Source of the DNA: Symbiodinium natans
Taxonomy: Eukaryota; Sar; Dinophyceae; Suessiales; Symbiodiniaceae
DNA length: 35,000 bases
Direction of reading: 5' to 3'
NCBI GenBank assembly: GCA_905221605.1
Contig: CAJNDS010002161.1
Coordinates: 19,263-54,262 of the forward strand
The notes under the pieces are model-generated. The model did no database searches. It worked only from the letters and a program-made list of their open reading frames with translations, and was not told the DNA's origin. Positions 30,848 to 35,000 of the stretch are shown in pieces. The translations under genes were made by a program, and so were the position numbers. Each line of letters starts with the position of its first letter. Within the stretch, counting starts at the first letter, position 1.

Positions 30848-31340
30848 TTTTTTTAACCTACTTGACTCGCTTAACTGCAAACCTTTCATCACTAATTATG
30901 TGGTCTGGGCGCAGTAAAGCTTTGGAGATTGAATGGGGCTAGCAGGGTTAGGAAGTGTCCGACTTAGGATTGATCAGCGACCCTCGAAAACTTCGCCGCG
31001 TGCTGCGCCGCGCGGCGGGCCGCACGCCGCATTTCCAACGCCCGGCCTTTCCAAGGACACTTGCCTGCTTCACGCAACCAGAGTCCATCTGATTTGCGCT
31101 GCCACCAGCGGCGGCACGCCAGGGAATGCTGAAGGAGGACCAGACAAAGTATCTCCGACCGAGAAACCAGACGCATCACCTGAATCACCGCAAGTGGACC
31201 CTCGCATGCCTTTCTCCTACCAGGCTCGGTCCTGAGCCAAGAAGCGAGCGCACTATGACTGCTTCAGAACTGCAGACAATCAAGTCTCGCAATGCGAGTG
31301 ACGTTCATGTTGCAGGCCTCCGCATTTTGAAGCCTCACTT
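30848..31340. other. Upstream flank of the QSOX gene
   Basis: It should carry the QSOX 5' exon and promoter. A plus frame (30933-31235) and a minus frame (31188-30964, ending ARRAAQHAAKFSRVADQS) are both open. Neither has a signal-peptide pattern, and I cannot assign either. Confidence 0.35.
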
Positions 31341-31344
31341 CAAG

Positions 31345-31510
31345 AAACAGGCGTGGTATCGAAACCGAATGAGTCGGATGAACTAGCTCCTTTTGCCTTA
31401 GGCAGTGAGCCAATGAATTCCGCATGCACACTTGCACGGATTCTGCGATCGAGGAACCACTCCGCAAACTGTAGCGAGACGGCACCAAGCACTCGGCACA
31501 GCATGCAAAC
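31345..31510 (-). CDS. Candidate exon, unknown protein
   Basis: The minus frame reads CRVLGAVSLQFAEWFLDRRI, RASVHAEFIGSLPKAKGASS and SDSFGFDTTPVS, with coding-like composition. It may be the 3' part of the gene whose other candidate exons lie at 32.2-32.9 kb. No domain is recognised and the junctions are not set. Confidence 0.35.
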
Positions 31511-32239
31511 ACCTACATGTCCTGTGTCTGAGTCTGTATGTACGACAGGGCCCAGGCCTCTACGAGGTTGTCTGGAGAAGACCGCATGCGACCAACACAA
31601 TTCGGACGCATATCATTCACATGTTTGCTCAGGCACCTTTGCTACTCCTTCATCAATCCATGTGCTACAGTTACAATGACCTTGCGTATTAGACCGCGCC
31701 CAACCAGCCTGGATCTAACTTTCGGCACATCTGCCCTGGGAAAATGGGGATGGTGAAACAGGAAGCCGAAAACAGAGTTGCGCCTCATCAATTCGCATTG
31801 CCTCCTGTAGCAGAAGGGCGCAGTACAGTGCTTCTTGTGCAATGCTGTCCCTCTAGACTCTAGGTGCTTCTTACATCCAGAAACCCTGCAACTCCCTGAA
31901 CCCTCATCGGTAAGAAGGCGTGGTGCCATTGTTGATCTGCGCGAAGTTGACCTCGACCATCCACCGCATGAGCCGAAGGAACCCATGGAACTCCAGCCTC
32001 TCACCTCAGCACTCCAGGGCTTCGAGGCTTTAGGGCATGTGAGCTCGAGGCCGGTCAAGGGCCCAAACCTCCCAAGCGTTCCTCTGTGTGTTTCCAACCA
32101 CGAGCATTCTGCCAAACCTGCAACTGAGGGCCAAACCGGACAGGTGTGCTACCTGCTTATCCAGCGTGTCCTCTCAAAGTTGAGGGGTTCAAGGTTGATG
32201 AGCTTCAGAGTGATGAAGCGCTCGCAACGTTCTAGCCCT

Positions 32240-32899
32240 TTTTGTTTTGCTTTCGCCACCTGCCTTGCCCCGAAGACGGACGGCTGTAGGGTGCAAGGTT
32301 CAGGGTCTTGGTGGCTGTGCTGGCATCTACGGGCAGGTTTTGGGCTTGCAGGGGCAGGAACAAATTCACGACTTTGTCACAAGAACAGCCAGTACCGTGC
32401 TGCGCCCGATCTACAAATTCAAGCACGTCAGTCGCTTGGAGTATATTTGCACCATGTTGCACAGGCTGTAACTGAACTCCTTGAGAGCCGGGTCCAGACG
32501 GATTCCCATCGCCCGGAGAAGCTTGTAAACCGAGCTCCTGCGCACCACAACCGCATCCTCTCTCGCAACGGCTCATGTGTGTTATTCCTTTGACAGAGCA
32601 GCGGCAAAGGCTACACATTCCCGTGCCAAGCACCGACTGTGAACTCGGCCCACCCGTCCTGCTAATGCTCCTTAGGTCAGCCATGATCCGAGATGAAAGG
32701 TTGGCAGGGTGGCAGGATGGCCAAATGCACAACTGGCAACTGGTGCGGTGCAGTGGCTTTTTGGTCAGCCGATTGTTGGGATTCTCAGCTTCCCCAGGTG
32801 GCAACTCTTCAGCCCAATAAGACGTAAAGATATCGAGGAACTCAGTCACCTGAGGTTGGAAGCAATCGTAGCCCAGGTAGGTGAGCACAAACTCTCCCT
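32240..32899 (-). CDS. Candidate exons, unknown protein
   Basis: After a CATGTGCAG acceptor (AG followed by G) at about 32900 the minus strand reads GEFVLTYLGYDCFQPQVTEF, LDIFTSYWAEELPPGEAENP and then basic/Cys residues that are probably intronic. Around 32505-32350 the same frame reads NPSGPGSQGVQLQPVQHGAN and LQATDVLEFVDRAQHGTG. I treat these as two exons separated by an unplaced intron. The family is unknown. A long plus-strand frame (31835-32593) overlaps and is the less likely alternative. Confidence 0.4.
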
Positions 32900-32959
32900 G
32901 CACATGCCTCGCTCATGCTGAAGTCGGCCTCTTCCGCAACCTGCACGCAGCTGAGAGGG

Positions 32960-33410
32960 GAGGCAATCTCAGAATCACTTGTCAGGATAATTATTTTTTT
33001 GCCGCCCGGGAATTAATGACTATTGTGACTATTGCAACTCGATTGCTGGGCAAGCACTACAAGGCCCTAAGCATGATCTTGTGACAGCAGAGCCCCCGAG
33101 CTTATTCGCCTTGCATCGCATCCAGTGCACGTCTTGCTAACTCAGGGCATCAGAGGCCGCCTGCGTGAGCGCTGCTTCGGCTTCTCTCTCGTGGTTCACG
33201 AAAAGCGCCTGAAGCCTCGAGTGGGCTAGGGCCATCATGACGCAAGCACATCAAGTCGAGTATCATGTTCTTCTGTATCGTATTCCACAAGCAGCAAACA
33301 AAGTAAGCTCACACCCATGATCATGTCTCAGACCAGCAACAGCTGGAGGAGGACATAGAAATTCACGCTCCCATTGTCATTTCGGCTGTCCTTGGTAGCT
33401 TTGCGCAGGA
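32960..33410. other. Spacer, nothing recognised
   Basis: Mostly AT-balanced sequence with a T8 run at 32992-32999 and short frames only. I see no gene, repeat or structured element here. Confidence 0.5.
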
Positions 33411-33546
33411 CATGTCTAGCTCAATTGGTCTTCAAAGCATGGTGTTCTCACAAAGTGTGTCCAGAAGACTTTCTTGCAGATGCTGGGCCTCAACATGGAC
33501 CTTGTGTGAGGTAGGTTTTTGGAGCTTAGGCGCAACTCCGGCAGCT

Positions 33547-34078
33547 TCAGCGATGCTCCGGGCCTGGGGAAAACAATCGTTTCTTTACAACAGCTCCAGT
33601 TCTCGAGACCCCTGCCTGCTGCAAGAGGCCTTTGAGGTCTTGCTGCTCCTCCACGGTCCGGACATGAAAACCTTCGACAGGACAGCAGCGCGCAGCACGA
33701 GTCCACCCAGCCTCAACACCTGAAAACATGATGTCAAGAGCATGTATCGGACCCCGGCCTAGAGCGGCCAAGAGATTGGTGCATTCTTCCGTGCTCAGCA
33801 CTCCAGCTTTCTTGGTGTCGTAGCTGAGGAAGAGCCCCTCAGTCGACAGGTTCCCTCCAAGCCCCCGTGACATGGTCATTCTGGCAGCTGGGGTTCCCAG
33901 AAATGATCGATGTCCCGGTCCTGAGTCAGTGTTGCGAACGCAAGATGGGCTGATCTGTGCAATTGTCGCTCCACTGGCATTTGCATGCTTTCGATGAGCA
34001 AGCGAGTAGTTATCTAGACACGAGGACCAAAGTTCATTCGTGCTTGTCGCATCCTCACTCCTACCATCTTCGCACGCT
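33547..34078 (-). CDS. EF-hand (calmodulin-like) protein fragment
   Basis: The minus frame opens after a GTCTTGTCAG acceptor near 34078 and reads CEDGRSEDATSTNELWSSCL and, near 33850-33770, NLSTEGLFLSYDTKKAGVLS followed by TEECTNLLAALGRGP. The loop DTKKAGVLSTEE aligns with a 12-residue EF-hand calcium loop: Asp at 1, Gly at 6, Leu at 8 and Glu at 12 are kept, but Lys at 3 and Ala at 5 are poor ligands, so calcium binding may be weak. The rest, including a second possible helix (EEQQDLKGLLQQAG at about 33640), is not recognised, and part of it beyond 33750 may be intronic because a GT donor occurs at FSG. Neighbouring exons are not placed. Confidence 0.55.
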
Positions 34079-34414
34079 GACAAGACCAGGGCATGATGTC
34101 AAAGCCACCCTATGGCAATAGACGCTGCAACCAAGCATCGCAGAAGCCCGCGCGCTTTCTATCAGCAGCCACCTGTGCTTCCCGGATCTTGTCGCAAAGG
34201 GTGACGAAACCTCAGGCACGATCATTCACCATTGCAGAACCTCACAGCTTGCTTCTTCGGCAATGATCCGACATTGCACCTGCCTCCAGTTGCCTCCCTG
34301 TTGCACCCATCACCCAAACACTCCAAATGTCAAACGACCCTCATTCCGCCTGGGACTGGGATTCAGCAATTCAGACTTGAGGCCCAGCAATGTGCAACAA
34401 GCCCAGGTTTCGCT

Positions 34415-34781
34415 TCAAATCCCACATGCTTCCACACTTTCGGCAAAACGCGACGGTCCAAGATCGGCCTGCACTACGTAGCTGAGGGCCGCACCATCAA
34501 AATCCAGTGCCACACGTGGCAAAAATGGCTCGACCGAGATTCGCCGGTCCTGCCACAACGATGTGACGAGCTTGTGTTTGTCATTGATGCTCCCGTCTCT
34601 TTGACCCCATTGTGGGATGCCCACTGCAGGCACGGACCATGGTGGCGCAAACTATCCAAACTTTGCTTCCGCAACTTGCTTGCCGGGCAAAGGTCCGCAC
34701 CGATATCCTGATGCTATGCCAGGCCTCTGTGGCATATTCCAGCTTGGCCACGGCAAACGGAATACGGTCCGCGCTCAGCAT
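34415..34781 (-). CDS. Candidate gene fragment, unknown
   Basis: The minus frame at 34781-34650 reads MLSADRIPFAVAKLEYATEA and HSIRISVRTFARQ. A second frame at about 34600-34415 reads INDKHKLVTSLWQDRRISVE, FLPRVALDFDGAALSYVVQA and ends in a stop at 34415. Both look coding and face the same way as the named genes, so a two-exon reading is reasonable, but the junction is unresolved. A plus-strand frame (34232-34711) overlaps and is an alternative. Confidence 0.35.
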
Positions 34782-34799
34782 GCCAGTACCTGCAGAAGC

Positions 34800-35000
34800 C
34801 AGTGATGTGCGTCACAACAGCATCAACTAAGAGGCCAAGGTCCGAGCACAAACATGGAACATCCAACTTGAGTTGGACTCTCTTTCAACAACAAGAGGAG
34901 CACAAACACATATGCTACAAATAAACATACAATGCACTTATCCACCTCCTTCATGCAGTAACAGCACTGCTTAAGAAGACATTGGTTCAAGCAGTGGGTG
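34800..35000. other. Right edge, nothing recognised
   Basis: A-rich, with short frames only. No gene or repeat is seen, and the edge may cut the next gene upstream. Confidence 0.4.

Noticed and set aside
1-35000. CRISPR array, prokaryotic operon, rRNA genes or an integrated virus
   Set aside because: No regularly spaced repeat array, Shine-Dalgarno-led gene series, rRNA core sequence, reverse transcriptase, integrase or capsid-like frame was seen.

Overview
The window is nuclear DNA from a eukaryote, and the evidence points to a dinoflagellate, probably of the Symbiodiniaceae type. No prokaryotic gene layout fits: recognisable proteins are cut into short exons, and most reconstructed introns use GT, GC or possibly GA at the 5' end and close with AG followed by a G in the next exon. 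That pattern is known from dinoflagellates. Plant/alga-type telomere words (TTTAGGG / CCCTAAA) are scattered internally, and long G or C homopolymers, GT/GA/AT microsatellites and small inverted repeats fill the space between exons. The species cannot be named from sequence alone.

All confidently recognised genes lie on the minus strand, as expected for the one-directional gene blocks of dinoflagellates. Reading in the direction of transcription (high to low coordinates): a small unknown gene fragment (about 34.8-34.4 kb); an EF-hand protein (34.1-33.5 kb); unknown exons (32.9-31.3 kb); a quiescin/QSOX-type sulfhydryl oxidase (30.85-28.55 kb); low-complexity exons and then a leucine-rich-repeat protein (27.3-24.1 kb); a zone with open frames on both strands that may hold a plus-strand gene (23.2-20.8 kb); exons of a Lys/Ala-rich repeat protein (20.8-18.56 kb); a Pro/Lys-rich exon pair (16.3-15.7 kb); a SulP/SLC26 anion transporter with STAS domain (14.5-12.1 kb); unknown exons (11.8-10.1 kb); a small two-exon gene end (8.9-8.5 kb); a thiamine-pyrophosphate enzyme of the acetolactate synthase/pyruvate oxidase superfamily in about seven exons (7.6-4.0 kb); and a RING-finger protein (3.4-2.0 kb). 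The left 300 bases are GT-rich simple sequence.

The genes do not form a pathway. They look like an ordinary co-directional array of unrelated genes: amino-acid or pyruvate-type carbon metabolism, anion transport, secretory disulfide formation, ubiquitin ligation and calcium sensing.

The most informative parts are the exon-intron structures, which were rebuilt by hand from protein-family continuity. They show the splice-site rule directly, place a 12-copy telomere-repeat array inside the intron that splits the SulP STAS domain, and reveal one intron flanked by a 7-base direct repeat. No obviously new biological system was found. Many exon calls between the named genes rest only on coding-like composition and are marked as such.
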